DNA of 64,000 nt from Cryomorphaceae bacterium. GTDB taxonomy: Bacteria > Bacteroidota > Bacteroidia > Flavobacteriales > UBA7430. The translations under genes were made by a program, and so were the position numbers. Every line of letters starts with the position of its first letter. The stretch's first letter is position 1. The stretch is from positions 1 to 64,000 of the forward strand of contig BOWN01000002.1 of NCBI GenBank assembly GCA_019649675.1. Direction: 5' to 3'. Positions 47,300 through 59,256 of this stretch are shown in pieces. A model generated the notes under the pieces. That model saw only the letters and a list, made by a program, of their open reading frames with translations, had not been told where the DNA came from and ran no database searches.

Positions 47300-47816
47300 T
47301 AATAAATTCATTATTTTTCTTGGTAACGGCAGCCACAATCAACCCAAATAAGGTATATCCAACAATTTGTAACCAAATCCTTTTAACATATTCATTGGTG
47401 AGAAATTAGCTTCAGATTCCATCATTTCAATAGCACTAGATATTTGCTCATCAGACATGCCAAACGCTTCAATTGAATCACGCAGTGTTATTGTATATCG
47501 AGTAATTCTGATGAAAATTCAGGATCAATGATATTGAACAATAAAATATTAAAGACCAATAGAATAAAACCTGAAGCAATTAAAATTCCGTACATATACT
47601 AAAAGCGGATCTAAAATCAATATAACCATCTTGACTTTTTTTATAATGCAATAAGTAGTAAATAGGAAAAATTGCAGCCAATAATAATGCGGCATAACTT
47701 ACATAATATTTACAAAAGTTCTGCTCCAAAAGGTACTTAATAATATCTATACCCACATATATTCCACCGAGTACCAATCCATTTTTAAGGATGTATTGTT
47801 TTATTTCTTCTGACAT
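47292..47816 (-). CDS. DUF4199 family membrane protein
   Basis: Start 47816: MSEEIKQYILKNGLVLGGIY, second helix YYVSYAALLLAAIFPIYYLL, then YKKSQDGYIDFRSAFSICTG, GILIASGFILLVFNILLFNI, IDPEFSSEL. After more indels come the cytoplasmic ESFGMSDEQISSAIE helix and a last membrane helix ending [18 protein letters not shown]. Four helices, about 174 aa, as in the Bacteroidota-specific DUF4199 family, which very often stands directly before a GT2 gene as here. Function unknown. Has a perfect upstream promoter. Confidence 0.85.
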
Positions 47817-47838
47817 CTTTTAATAAAATTATTTAAAA

Positions 47839-47868
47839 CAAAGATAATAATCTATATATGAGTGGCAA
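47839..47868 (-). promoter_or_regulatory. Bacteroidota-type promoter, TTG-N19-TATCTTTG
   Basis: On the - strand TTG (47868-47866), 19 bases, TATCTTTG (47846-47839). Perfect consensus and spacing, 22 bp before the DUF4199 start. It should drive the DUF4199-GT2-GT4 transcript. Confidence 0.78.
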
Positions 47869-47883
47869 ATTTAAATATTAGGT

Positions 47884-47915
47884 AAAAAAGCCTCCGCAAG
47901 CGGAGGCTTTTATTA
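47884..47915 (-). terminator. Intrinsic terminator of the largest repeat-protein gene
   Basis: AAAGCCTCCGC-AA-GCGGAGGCTTT: a long G/C-rich hairpin with A/T flanks on both sides, 10 bp past the stop of the giant gene. It insulates the DUF4199 operon promoter just beyond. Confidence 0.9.
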
Positions 47916-47924
47916 TAGAGTTAG

Positions 47925-50900
47925 TTATCTAACAATTTTCTTCTCTACAGTTCCATCATTGTATAAATACAATACAACTTCTCCTTTGAATTGTTCGTCA
48001 ACATTCACTTCCTGACCTAACATATTAACAACTTTCACAAGTGTTCTAATGTCATTAGGGTGAATATCAACTTCCATTTCAATTGCCCATGCAGGAACTG
48101 TTGGAGTCATTTCAATACGCTGACCGTCAACATTTGGCCAAGTATACTGATCAATTGGAGCAGTGGTTTTCATTTGGTAACCTTGTCCAGGAACAAAATC
48201 TCCAATACCATTAAATCGAACTCTGGCCAATATACTTGTGCAGCATTATTTTTAATGATTTCAATATCACCAACTATATCAGCTACAGTAGCAGCAACAT
48301 CTTGTCCAAATGGAAGTGTATAACCTACAATGTTCCATCCTTCAAGAATATCAATATATATTGGATCACAAGAACCACTACCTGCATTTGCTAAGGCTTC
48401 ATCTAATAAAGCCTGTAATTCTGCTAACTCAGCAGCATGATCAGCAGCAACAGTTGCAGCTAATTCTTCTGCAGCAGCTACTGCAGCATTAACTGCAGCA
48501 TCTACATCAGCTTGAGACACACCATCTTCTGGAGTTACAGAAGCAGCACCATCTGCAAAGGCAGCAGCAGCTCATCATCAGTTATCAGAAGTAATATCTA
48601 CTGAAGCAGCACCATCTGCATAACCTCAGTACAGCTATTATCAGTAATGCACTGAAGCAGCACCTGCACCTACACAGTAAAAAGCCTCATCAGCACAGCT
48701 TGGTTATCTGATGTAATGTCTACTGAAGCAGCACCAGTCCTGCGTAACGCAGCGAGCTCACATCAGCATTATCGAAGTAATATCTCACTGAAGCAGCACC
48801 ATCTGCAAGCAGCAGCAGCACATCTGCATTATCTGAGTAATATCTACTGAAGCAGCACCATGCTGCTGCAGCAGCAGCTACATCTCATTATCTGAGTAAT
48901 ATCTACTGAAGCGGCACCTGCACCGTAACCATCACCGTAACCCCATCCGTAAGCCTCATCAGCTACAGCTTGGTTATCTGATGTAATGTCTACTGAAGCA
49001 GCACCATCTGCAAAGGCAGAATCAGCTACAGCTGGTTATCTGATGTAATATCTACTGATGCGCACCATCGCGCTACCTGCACGTAACCATCACCATAACC
49101 CCATCCGTAAGCCTCATCAGCTACAGCTTGGTTATCTAAAGTAATGTCTACTGAAGCAGCACCATTTGCAAAGGCAGAATCAGCTACAGTTTGGGTTATC
49201 TAAAGTAATATCTACTGAAGCGGCACCATCTGCCTACCTGCACCGTAACCTCACCTAACCCCATCCGTAAGCCTCATCAGCTACAGCTTGGTTATCTAAA
49301 GTAATTCTACTGAGCAGCACCCCCAAAGACCTTGTTCATATGCTTCAAGTCTTCAGTAGCACAATCAACAGGGAATTCACATAAACCATCTTCAACGTTA
49401 GCATCTGGATTAAAGTTAGTGCATTCTCATCTGTACAACCGGTAAATCTAAGTACAAGAACCATCATCAACATTTGCATCTGCATTAAAGTTGTTTGCAG
49501 ATCATCGTAATTCCAGGAACATCAACTGGTCAGGGACATAATGGATATGAAAAAAGTGCTTTTTCATTAGTTCCTGCTCCATCAGTAAAATTTTACACCA
49601 CCAAAAGACCAAGTTCCTCCCATTACTGAAAGCCCATGAATCCATGTACTCCCAGTTTTGGGCCGTACCTCAGTATCGATTCACCAAATGTTTCGATTAC
49701 AGTTTCACCTTCGAATAACTCAAAAACATCATCACCGTTTTGAAAACTGAACTACCAGCTTGAGTACATGCTCAAATTCAGACATACAGTCACCAAAGTA
49801 AGAGGACATTGCACAATACTTCTAGCGAGTAAGATGTCATCACCAGCAGATACTGACATAGAAGGAAGAGCTTCTTCCATACCTCAGTTCCACCACCTTA
49901 TTGGCAACACCTATTCCAAATACACTTAAATCAGCAATATCAGAATTAGCAACTAAATGATTGCTTTACCAGCTGATCCTGATATAGAAAGATCTAATAC
50001 ACCTTGTAAACTAAGGGCAAAAGTTAATACAGGTGGGTATGAACAAGAACCATCATCTACATTTGCATCAACATTTAGTTATCTGCATTTACATCTGTAC
50101 AACCTAGTACATCGTAAGTACAAGAACCATCATCTACATTTGATCCATTGAAGTTATTTGCAGCTGAATCTGTACAACCGGTACATCAAATAACATTCCA
50201 AATTCACCATCTGCGTTGCCCTTCGCAAGTACGCACCTGAAGCATCTGTAATTGACCAACTGTTCTCATGGCCATGAAACTGTTGCTTCATAATCTACTG
50301 TATTACATGCTGATAAATCAACACAACAAAAGTTGCTGAAGAAGAAACCAGAGTTAGTAGCTGTTACACCACCTACTGTTACTGATCCACCACCTCTCCG
50401 TATGAATCGAACATGTTGATTGTAACGCATCTCCTGATAAACAGTTTCCATCACAGTCAAACCTTCAGCAGCAAATGTACAAGACCATATCTTTTTGCAC
50501 TGCTATAGTTACAGCTTAGCACAGTACATCCTGCAACAAACCCCAAAAATCTCCAAATAATTTTTTAGTACCTGAACCCGCCAAGATCCCGGAAAGATCC
50601 AACCAAAAAAGAAACCAAGATGTTTCCCCTTCCCATCACCCCCGGTTTTCCCTGAAATTAAATAAAATCCTGAAATCAAAACATCCCGAAATGGGGCACC
50701 AAATGTAATACACCTGATTCTAAACTGAAATGTTTCCCCCATTTACCATATGAAACCACGCCCCTGGGAATAACACCTGATAAACAGTTTCCTTCACAGT
50801 CCAAACCTTCTTCAGCATAAGTACAGAACCATTATCTTTTTGCGGCATCGTAGTTACATGCTGAAACATCCATACATCCTTTTACTAAGCGTACTCACAT

Positions 50901-53900
50901 AATGAATTTCTGCAATATCTGCATCTGCATTATAGTTTTGCTTTCATCAACATCAGTTTAAAAATCCCAAAATTTCCAGCACCCGTTGCTACTCCCCCTT
51001 TAATATCTTAATTTTCCAAAATTTCTTAACCAAGAACCCGTTGCTTCATAAATTTCTAATTTCATCTGATAAATCAACGCACAACTAGTTGCTAAAAGTA
51101 AACAGAGTTGTTGCACATACCGAAACCTTCCAACCATCCCGTATGAATGCATTATTGTTTAAAAATTTTCCGATAAACAGTTTCCTCACAGTCAAACCTT
51201 CGCAGCATAAGTACATGAACCATTATCTTTTCTGCACAGCATTGTGTTAAAGCTTTAGCATCCACATCCTTGGGGGTTTTTGCTATTCACATAAACCATC
51301 ATCTCTATTTGCATCTCATTTAATTTCAGCGTTTCATCACCCATAGTTTCAATAGAAACTCCAACCCTTTCCAACCATTTTTCCCGAAAATAAGACCATT
51401 AAATTTCCAACCAACTTAAGTTGAAAAGAAACAACCCTATAATATCAACACCCTTTCTGTACTGCACAACCATTTTGTTTTTGAAAAGTAAATCCACCTT
51501 TAGCAAAATTGCACCCTTCCATCCCTCACCAAAAATTTTCATAGCCCCCTATAAAATTTCCAAGTAAGACCCTTCAGCTGGTACTCAATGACCACAACTA
51601 AATCTGCATCTGAAATTAAAGTTATTTTCGAACATCAGTACACCTTCCCCTAAAAGTACAAGAATCATCATCAAAGTTGCATTTTCATTAAAAATTTGCG
51701 CAGCTGTCTGTACATCCGTAAACAAAATAGTTAAACATAAATCATAATCGTTAACAGTAGCATTTGGATTGTATTTAGTAGTGACCATCCATACAACCAA
51801 CTACATCCTAGTACCAACATAAATATTCAAAAGAAAGATTTTCAACAAATTTCAATTCCATTTAATGAAAACAAATGATGTTTCAGTTACATAAACCCAT
51901 CAGAATTTTGAAGTAAAAGTGTAACAAATCACCTGCCATAGCACCATCAACTTCAGGACTATCGTGTCATCACCCATAACGGCAATTTGAATTGGTCCAC
52001 CATCAGACTCAGAAGACCCAACACACATATCACCAACGAAAGCACCAATAGTTCCAGAAAGACCAGCACCATTAGGAGCAAATAATGTCATATTTACACC
52101 TGTATTGACAAAGTCAAAATCAACTGCAGGACATGGAACTTCAACAAAAGGTTCACAAGGTGTTCCTCCGTAAGAAGCACATGCAACACCATCAAATCCT
52201 TCATTGAAGGCTCCGAAGCCGTCTGCATAAATACATCCGTACTCTGGTATATCATCACATGATGCATATACACATTGTAAATTACCATATTGGTCATATC
52301 CTTGAACTGTAGCATCTGCATTGTAGTTAGATGCATTTGCATCCATACAACCTACAACATCAGCACATCCAGCACTTAATGAAGTTGATGTTACGCTTCC
52401 TGCATCTCCTGCCGTTACAGCAACGTTTGCATTTGCACATCCATCACCCCATTGCATACCCCAACCTGACCAACCATCAGCTGATCCTGTTACGGCTACT
52501 ACATACTCAAATGTTGTTCCTGGGTCAACTTCTAACGATCCAGTGAATACTCCATCACCATCTTCATCAGATAATTGAACGCCCCATCCTTGCCAACCAT
52601 TCCATGAACCGTTAACAACAACATTGTCGTAATCTGCACTTGGCTGATCTACTAAATTCATATCAACAGCAAATTCTACTGTTGCTGTTGTTGGAGGGTA
52701 AGTACAAGAACCATCATCTACATTTGCATCTGCATTGAAGTTATTTGCAGCTGAATCTGTACAACCTGGTACATCAACTACACAGTTTCCAAATTCACCA
52801 TCTGCATCTGCACTGACGCTAATTCTATACCAGACGCATCTGTAATTGACCAGCTGTTCTCATATGACCATGCATCTGTTGCTTCATAATCTACTGCATT
52901 ACATGCTGATAAATCAACACATACTACAGTTGCTGAAGAAGAACCAGAGTTAGTAGCTGTTACACCACCTACTGTTACTGATCCACCACCGTCTCCGTAT
53001 GAATCGAACATGTTGATTGTAACTGCATCTCCAGATAAACAGTTTCCATCACAGTCAAATCCTTCAGGAGCAAATGTACATGAACCATTATCTTGTTCTG
53101 CCTGCGCATCGTAGTTACATGCTGAAGCATCCATACAACCTTGTACTAGAGCGTACTCACATAAACCATCATCCGTATTTGCATCTACATTATAGTTCTC
53201 AGCTGATTCGTCAGTACAGCCATAGACTACAATGTAAGAATCTCCACCACCACATACACAACACATTTCCTCGGAAATAAAGTCATCATCATTATAATTT
53301 CCACACCAACCTGGGAAGTTATTATATGCAGCACAACCATCTCCATAAGGATCTGTAGCACCATTATCTGTATCTGCACATGCTATTTCGTTACCTGCAC
53401 AGTCAAACCCTGCTTCTGCATATGTACATTCGGCATCTGTATTTGCTTCCGCATTATAATTACAAGCTGAAGCATCCATACAGCCTTCTACAATCAGTAA
53501 GTACTCACACAATGAATCATCTACAATATCTGCATCTGCATTATAATTCTCTGCTGATTCATCTGAACATCCAGATACACATCCTCCGAATAATCCATCT
53601 GCGTTAGCACCTTCAGCAAGTACTGCACCTGATGCATCTGTGATTGACCAACTGTTCTCATCTGGCCAAAAATCTGTTGATTCATAATCTACTGCATTAC
53701 ATGCTGATAAATCAACACACACTGAAGTTGCTGAAGAAGAACCAGAGTTAGTAGCTGTTACACCACCTACTGTTACTGATCCACCACCATCTCCGTAAGA
53801 ATCAAACATATTAATTGTAACTGCATCACCGATAAACAGTTTCCTTCACAGTCTAAACCTTCTGCTGGGTATTCACATGAACCGTTATCTTGTTCTGCAA

Positions 53901-56900
53901 CTATATCATAGTTACATGCTGAAGCATCTGTACATCCTTGTACTAATAAGTATTCACACGTTCCGTCATCTACATTTGCGTCTGCACTATAGTTAGCTGC
54001 ATTTGCGTCTGTACAACCTAATACAGCACAAGATGCTAAGTCAGAACCTTCTGAAACTCCTAATCCTTCTATACCGTATACTGCATCACCGATTGTTAGA
54101 GTGTTTCCATTCCAACCATCACCATATGAATCTGTCATAGATACTGAGTAACCTGCTGAAACATCTGCACATCCTGCAAATGGAGCACCACCTGACAATA
54201 TCACTGATCCATCACAAGCTGAAATTGTCCAGCCTACTTCAGATTGATATGATCCACCACCAGCTGTTACTGCAACACCTACTAAACAGTTTCCGTCACA
54301 GTCTAAACCTTCTGCAGCATATTCACATGAACCATCATCAACATTTGCATCTGCACTGAAGTTAGCTCAAGCTGAAGCATCTGTACAGCCTGGTACATCA
54401 TAAGTACAAGAACCATCATCAGAAGTTGCGTCTGCATTAAAGTTATTTTGCTGAAGCATCTGTACAACCTAGTACATCTGGCTCAGCAGTTCCTAAACAA
54501 CCTGCATCTTCTCCATTCACGGTTAAAACATCAAATTCTACATCTCCACTTGAGAATTGGAATTTAACTGTTCTATCAAAACTTACACCAGCTACTGTCT
54601 TAGTGTTTTCACCTAATGTTAGTGCTGTTGCAGGTCCATTATTAAAGTTTCCGTTTGCAACAGTCTTCACTACTCTATATGTTGCTCCACCTTCTGGTAA
54701 AGATGTAATATTCATAGTAAATGATTGAGCTCCTTGACTAGATGCTCCATCAGAAGTCAATGCTGCAGTAAGAACATGAGTCCATGTTGCATTTGGTCCA
54801 GCAGAGAAGTCATCACAATCAGCTATTGATGATCCAGCTGCTGGTTCTTCTGATAAAGAACAACCTGATTCAACTCCATTCACACTTAAAGCGTCAAATA
54901 CAACATCTCCACTTGAGAATTGGAACTTAACTGCTCTATCAAAACCAACACCACCTACAGTGAAAGTATTTTCACCAAGAGTTAATGCTGTAGCATTTCC
55001 AAAGAAACTACCTCCATTAGCTGTAGTTTTGAAAACTCTATAATTTGCTCCACCCTCAGGTAAAGACGTAATATTCATTGTAAAGGTTTGTGGACCTTGA
55101 CTAGCTGCTCCGTCAGCAACAGTTGCTGCTGTAAGAACGTGAGTCCAAGTTGCATTTGGTCCAGCAGCAAAATCACCACAATCTGCTATTGCTGTTCCTG
55201 CTGCAGGCTCAGGATATTCACATGATCCATCATCTACATTTGCATCTACGTTGAAGTTTGATGCAGTTAAATCTGTACAACCAAGTACATCATAAGTACA
55301 AGAACCATCATTTACATTTGCATCTGCGTTGAAGTTATTTGCTGATGCATCAGTACACCTGGAACAGGACATGTAGATAGTTCACCAGCAGTACCTTGTA
55401 ATAAAATGGCTCCATACCTAACATCAGATAAATCAGCTGATATATCCATGAAATTTTCGGAATCATAAGATCCACCACCTGCAACAACTGTAGCACCAGC
55501 TAAAAGCGCACCAGCTTGATCTAAATCTAAACATAAAGGTACAGATAAAATAAAGCCCTTGTAATGTTAAAGGTCCTAAAATTGTATTTCCTGAACAGTC
55601 AAGAGCAGAAATAGTTGCGCCATTCCATCCATCTCCAAAGAATCCATTAAATTTAATTCTGCTGCAATAAGGCCTGATAAACAGTTTCCTTCACAGTCTA
55701 AACCTTCAGCAGCAAATGTACAAGATCCATCGTCTGTGTTGCATCTGCGTTATAGTTAAAAATCTTCAGCAGTACATCCTGCAACACCACAATCTCCAAA
55801 TAATCCATCTTCGTTAGCACCTTCAGCAAGTACATGCACCAGATGCATCTGTAATTGACCAACTGTTCTCATCTGCATGCATCTGTTGCTTCATAATCTA
55901 CTGCATTACATGCTGATAAATCAACACATACTACAGTTGCTGAAGAAGAACCAGAGTTAGTAGCTGTTACACCACCTACTGTTACTGATCCACCACCGTC
56001 TCCGTATGAATCGAACATGTTGATTGTAACTGCATCTCCTGATAAACAGTTTCCATCACAGTCTAAACCTTCAGCAGCAAATGTACAAGATCCATCATCT
56101 GTTGTTGCATCTGCGTAAGTTACAAGCATCAGCAGCAGTACATCCTGCAACACCACAATCTCCAACACTCCAGCCTGACCGTAGCTCCTGAAAGATCACC
56201 AACAGACCAAGATGTTTCACTATCCCATGCACCTGGTGTCCATGTAACTGTATTACAGTCTAATAAATCAATACAAGCTTCAGCTGATGCACCATCAACA
56301 GTGTAATCTACGCCATTGATTGTCAATACTGCACCATTCCAACCATCACCATATGAATCAGTCATTGTTAAAATTGAACCTGAACATGGCTCTTCGGTAG
56401 CTTCTATTGTACCAGATACTGTTTGACCACCAGCACAAGTAGAAACTGTTACAGACCATTCATATGTCACAGTAGGATCTGCTGTAAATCCAGCATACCA
56501 GTGAGCATTTGCACCCCAGTCACTATAACCCATTTCATAATCTTCACCATTAATCGTTAATGAAGCATTACCTATATTAGGGTATGATTCTACTGTAATG
56601 AAAGTTTGTCCAGAATTTGAATCAAATCCTAAGAATCCGTCGCCATTTTGATCTCCTGCCCACTGAACTGCTTCATCATTACATGAAACACACGGTGTTC
56701 CTCCATAAGATGAACAGTTATCAGCATTAAAGTTTTCATTGAAAGCTCCAAATCCATCAGAATATATACATCCGTCTTCTGGGATATCATCACACGATGC
56801 ATAAACACATTGCAGGTTACCGTACTGATCATAACCTTGAATATTTGCATCAGCATTGAAATTAGATGCATTTGCATCCATACAACCTACTACATCTACA

Positions 56901-59169
56901 GGACCAGTATATTCTGAACCATTAACAGTTACACTATTTAGAGTAACAACAACATCTTGTGATAACACATAAAATAAGACTGAGTTAAAAGTATTGCCCT
57001 CTTGAGATGGAATATCAATTGTATATTCAGCTGACTCAGCACCTAAAGTTACAGATGTTGAATTGTAACTTGGCTCTGTATTAGGGTATGGATTCGCTTC
57101 GAATCTGAAATAAACATCAGCTGAGCCACCATCGGTAGAACCTGTAAATGTAACAGAACCTCCATCACCAAAAGTAAATGGATAAACAGATACATCTTCA
57201 TTTGCAAAACCAGCCCAAGGCTCTGAACCTGCAGGCATTAAGTATGAATTATCAGATGCAACAGTTCCACCAAAAGTTCCAGAAAAAACAATTCCGTAAA
57301 TACAAGAACCATCATCTGCAGTTGCGTCTGCATTAAAGTTATTTGCTGAAGCATCTGTACAACCTAGTACATCTGGCTCAGCAGTTCCTAAACAACCTGC
57401 ATCTTCTCCATTCACTGGTTAAAACATCAAATTCTACATCTCCACTTGAGAATTGGAATTTAACTGTTCTATCAAAACTTACACCAGCTACTGTCTTAGT
57501 GTTTTCACCTAATGTTAGTGCTGTTGCAGGTCCATTATTAAAGTTTCCGTTTGCAACAGTCTTCACTACTCTATATGTTGCTCCACCTTCTGGTAAAGAT
57601 GTAATATTCATAGTAAATGATTGAGCTCCTTGACTAGATGCTCCATCAGAAGTCAATGCTGCAGTAAGAACATGAGTCCATGTTGCATTTGGTCCAGCAG
57701 AGAAGTCATCACAATCAGCTATTGATGATCCGCTGCTGGTTCTTCTGATAAAGAACAACCTGATTCAACTCCATTCACACTTAAAGCGTCAAATACAACA
57801 TCTCCACTTGAGAATTGGAACTTAACTGCTCTGTCAAAACCAACACCACCTACAGTGAAAGTATTTTCACCAAGAGTTAATGCTGTTGCATTTCCAAAGA
57901 AACTACCTCCATTAGCTGTAGTTTTGAAAACTCTATAATTTGCTCCACCCTCAGGTAAAGACGTAATATTCATTGTAAAGGTTTGTGGACCTTGACTAGC
58001 TGCTCCGTCAGCAACAGTTGCTGCTGTAAGAACATGAGTCCAGTTGCATTTGGTCCAGCAGCAAAATCTCCACAGTCTGCTATTGCTGTTCCTGCTGCAG
58101 GCTCAGGATATTCACATGATCCATCATCTACATTTGCATCTACGTTGAAGTTTGATGCAGTTAAATCTGTACAACCAAGAATAGACTCTTCACAAGGAGT
58201 TCCGCCATAAGATGAACATAATCCAGCATTAAATCCTTCATTGAACGCTCCGAAGCCGTCTGCATAAATACATCCGTACTCTGGTATATCATCACATGAT
58301 GCATATACACATTGTAAGTTACCATATTGGTCATATCCTTGAACTGTAGCATCTGCATTGTAGTTAGATGCATTTGCATCCATACAACCTACAACATCAG
58401 CACATCCAGCACTTAATGAAGTTGATGTTACGCTTCCTGCATCTCCTGCCGTTACAGCAACGTTTGCATTTGCACATCCATCACCCCATTGCATACCCCA
58501 ACCTGACCAACCATCAGCTGATCCTGTTACGGCTACTACATACTCAAATGTTGTTCCTGGGTCAACTTCTAATGATCCAGTGAATACTCCATCACCATCT
58601 TCATCAGATAATTGAACGCCCCATCCTTGCCAACCATTCCATGAACCGTTAACAACAACATTGTCGTAATCTGCACTTGGCTGATCTACTAAATTCATAT
58701 CAACAGCAAATTCTACTGTTGCTGTTGTTGGAGCTGGAGGCTCACTTGAAGAAATTTCTAATGAAGCAACAAAAGCTGTTTCGTTAAGAGCATATGCTCC
58801 TTGATTTCCATTTGACAAGTAAGTTGCTGTAACATCTAGTGCATTACCGTCAGCATCACTAGCCAACCATGTAAATGCTTCTCCAGCAGCCATACCGTTA
58901 TCCAAACCAGCTTCAGAACCCCAAAGAGTAATCTGAAATGGTTCACCTACAGAAGGCATACTTAATGGAGAACCTGCACATTGAAGCACACCATCATCAT
59001 TGGTAAAGAATATACCAATGTTGGCAACGTTAGCTTCTGAAGCAAATCCTTGCGTCATAAAAACGGTCATATTAGACCCGGTGTTCGTCACAGAAAAGTC
59101 CTGCGCGCTCAATTGACCGGAGGTCAAGAGCAACACCACACTAAAGAAAAAATTATAGATTTTTCTCAT
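47925..59169 (-). CDS. Giant modular repeat surface protein 1 (about 3,700 aa)
   Basis: Start 59169 has the signal peptide MRKIYNFFFSVVLLLTSGQL followed by SAQDF. Order after that: TGxNMT domain (NTGSNMTVF); starch-binding-like beta domain (NVVVNGSWNGWQGWGVQL); GCMD/GCTD...DDGSC repeats; two TWTHVL...MNITSLPEGG domains; a CBM-like sandwich (56.9-57.3 kb); DSYGDGWNG modules; a second copy of the two-domain block; several DSYGDGGGSVTVGG modules; a second starch-binding-like plus TGxNMT block (51.9-52.7 kb); a poor-quality stretch (49.3-51.9 kb); an ASVDITSDNQ stalk; an Ala-rich coiled coil; and the C-terminal module GWNIVGYTLP...VYWPE...PGQGYQ...KIVR. No internal signal peptide or start was seen, so I treat it as one gene. 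Frameshifts are explained by sequence error. The assembled length may be wrong because of the repeats. Confidence 0.75.
48540..49330 (-). repeat. Degenerate stalk repeat (ASVDITSDNQ...ADEAYGWGYGDG)
   Basis: Tandem units on the coding strand read, in shifting frames, GAASVDITSDNQAVADEAYG then WGYGDGYGAG and a shorter version. The nucleotide core 'cagctacagcttggttatctgatgtaa' returns many times at intervals of roughly 80-180 bp. The same unit appears once in protein 2 (60290-60400). Copies differ by small deletions; many of these are probably consensus errors in a tandem repeat. It lies immediately before the coiled coil and C-terminal module, so it is part of the stalk. Confidence 0.65.
49330..51900 (-). 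other. Poor-quality repeat region inside giant protein 1
   Basis: On the coding strand, pieces of the same modules as further upstream can be read (GSVTVGGVTATNSG at 50340-50400, DDGSCTY-type repeats, a TWTHV-like stretch near 49620), but no frame stays open beyond about 80 residues. The stretch 50540-50760 is a distorted version of 56150-56290 (shared 'ccaagatgtttc...ccat'). Runs such as ccccc and aaaaaa replace normal sequence. It looks like an averaged consensus of collapsed repeats. Coding content is certain; exact sequence is not. Confidence 0.6.
52192..52694 (-). repeat. Long direct repeat B, copy 1 (starch-binding-like module)
   Basis: About 500 bp nearly identical to 58229-58731 (offset 6,037 bp). 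It encodes TATVEFAVDMNLVDQPSADY, NVVVNGSWNGWQGWGVQL, SLEVDPGTTFEYVVAVTG, then a GCMDANASNYNADATVQG repeat and DDIPEYGCIYADGFGAFNEG. The first part resembles the CBM20/CBM48 beta sandwich; sugar binding is an inference. Confidence 0.85.
52795..53065 (-). repeat. DSYGDGG module, representative copy
   Basis: Encodes INMFDSYGDGGGSVTVGGVT, VCVDLSACNAVDYEATDAWS and ENSWSITDASG. Further copies lie at about 53580-53860, 55810-56080 and, badly read, 50210-50470. A related form DSYGDGWNG occurs at 54080-54250 and 56160-56380. Usually preceded by a GCTD repeat and 'DCDGNCL'. Confidence 0.82.
54425..55285 (-). repeat. Long direct repeat A, copy 1
   Basis: About 860 bp nearly identical to 57320-58180 (constant offset of 2,895 bp). 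It encodes two related domains, each with IADC.DF.AGPNATWTHVL, FTMNITSLPEGG, ALTLGEN and VKFQFSSGDV, followed by a DVLGCTD repeat. The differences I see are few single-base changes and indels. Within each copy the two domains are themselves diverged duplicates. Confidence 0.88.
57320..58180 (-). repeat. Long direct repeat A, copy 2
   Basis: Second copy of the two-domain block described at 54425-55285, in the same orientation and reading frame. Small indels at about 57415, 57732 and 58043 break the track ORFs here but not in copy 1. The other copy's intact frame therefore shows that these are errors. Confidence 0.88.
58229..58731 (-). repeat. Long direct repeat B, copy 2 (starch-binding-like module)
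   Basis: N-terminal copy of the module described at 52192-52694. Here it directly follows the first TGxNMT domain through a short Pro-rich linker (SSEPPAPTTATVEF). Only a few base differences from the other copy are visible. Confidence 0.85.
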
Positions 59170-59171
59170 CT

Positions 59172-59180
59172 GGGGGGGGG
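59172..59180 (-). repeat. C9 tract in the 5' leader of giant protein 1
   Basis: Nine consecutive C on the coding strand, ending 3 bp before the ATG (CCCCCCCCCAGATG) and downstream of the promoter at 59214-59243. It is the longest G/C homopolymer I noticed in the window. It is either a real variable tract or a base-calling artefact. Confidence 0.7.
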
Positions 59181-59213
59181 TTTAAGTTAAAATTAAAATT
59201 CACAGTTAATCTT

Positions 59214-59243
59214 CAAATATAATGTTTTTCTATAAAAATTCAA
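59214..59243 (-). promoter_or_regulatory. Bacteroidota-type promoter, TTG-N19-TATATTTG
   Basis: On the - strand TTG (59243-59241), 19 bases, TATATTTG (59221-59214). Perfect consensus and spacing, 44 bp before the start of giant protein 1 and after the terminator of gene 2, so this gene has its own promoter. Confidence 0.8.
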
Positions 59244-59256
59244 ATTCTTTAAAATA

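Noticed and set aside
48540-49330. Second possible CRISPR-like or non-coding repeat array
   Set aside because: Translates to GAASVDITSDNQ repeats found also in gene 2; it is coding, with sequence errors.
50509-50742. 77-residue ORF (MGETFQFRIRC...)
   Set aside because: Lies in the distorted repeat consensus and matches, loosely, the antisense or shifted form of 56150-56290; not a separate gene.
52331-58583. Plus-strand ORFs rich in His and Leu (MHLHPYNLQ..., MYMNHYLVL..., MNHHLMLLK...)
   Set aside because: They are exact antisense shadows of the repeated Cys/Asp-rich coding sequence; they recur with each repeat copy and have no start signals or recognisable family.
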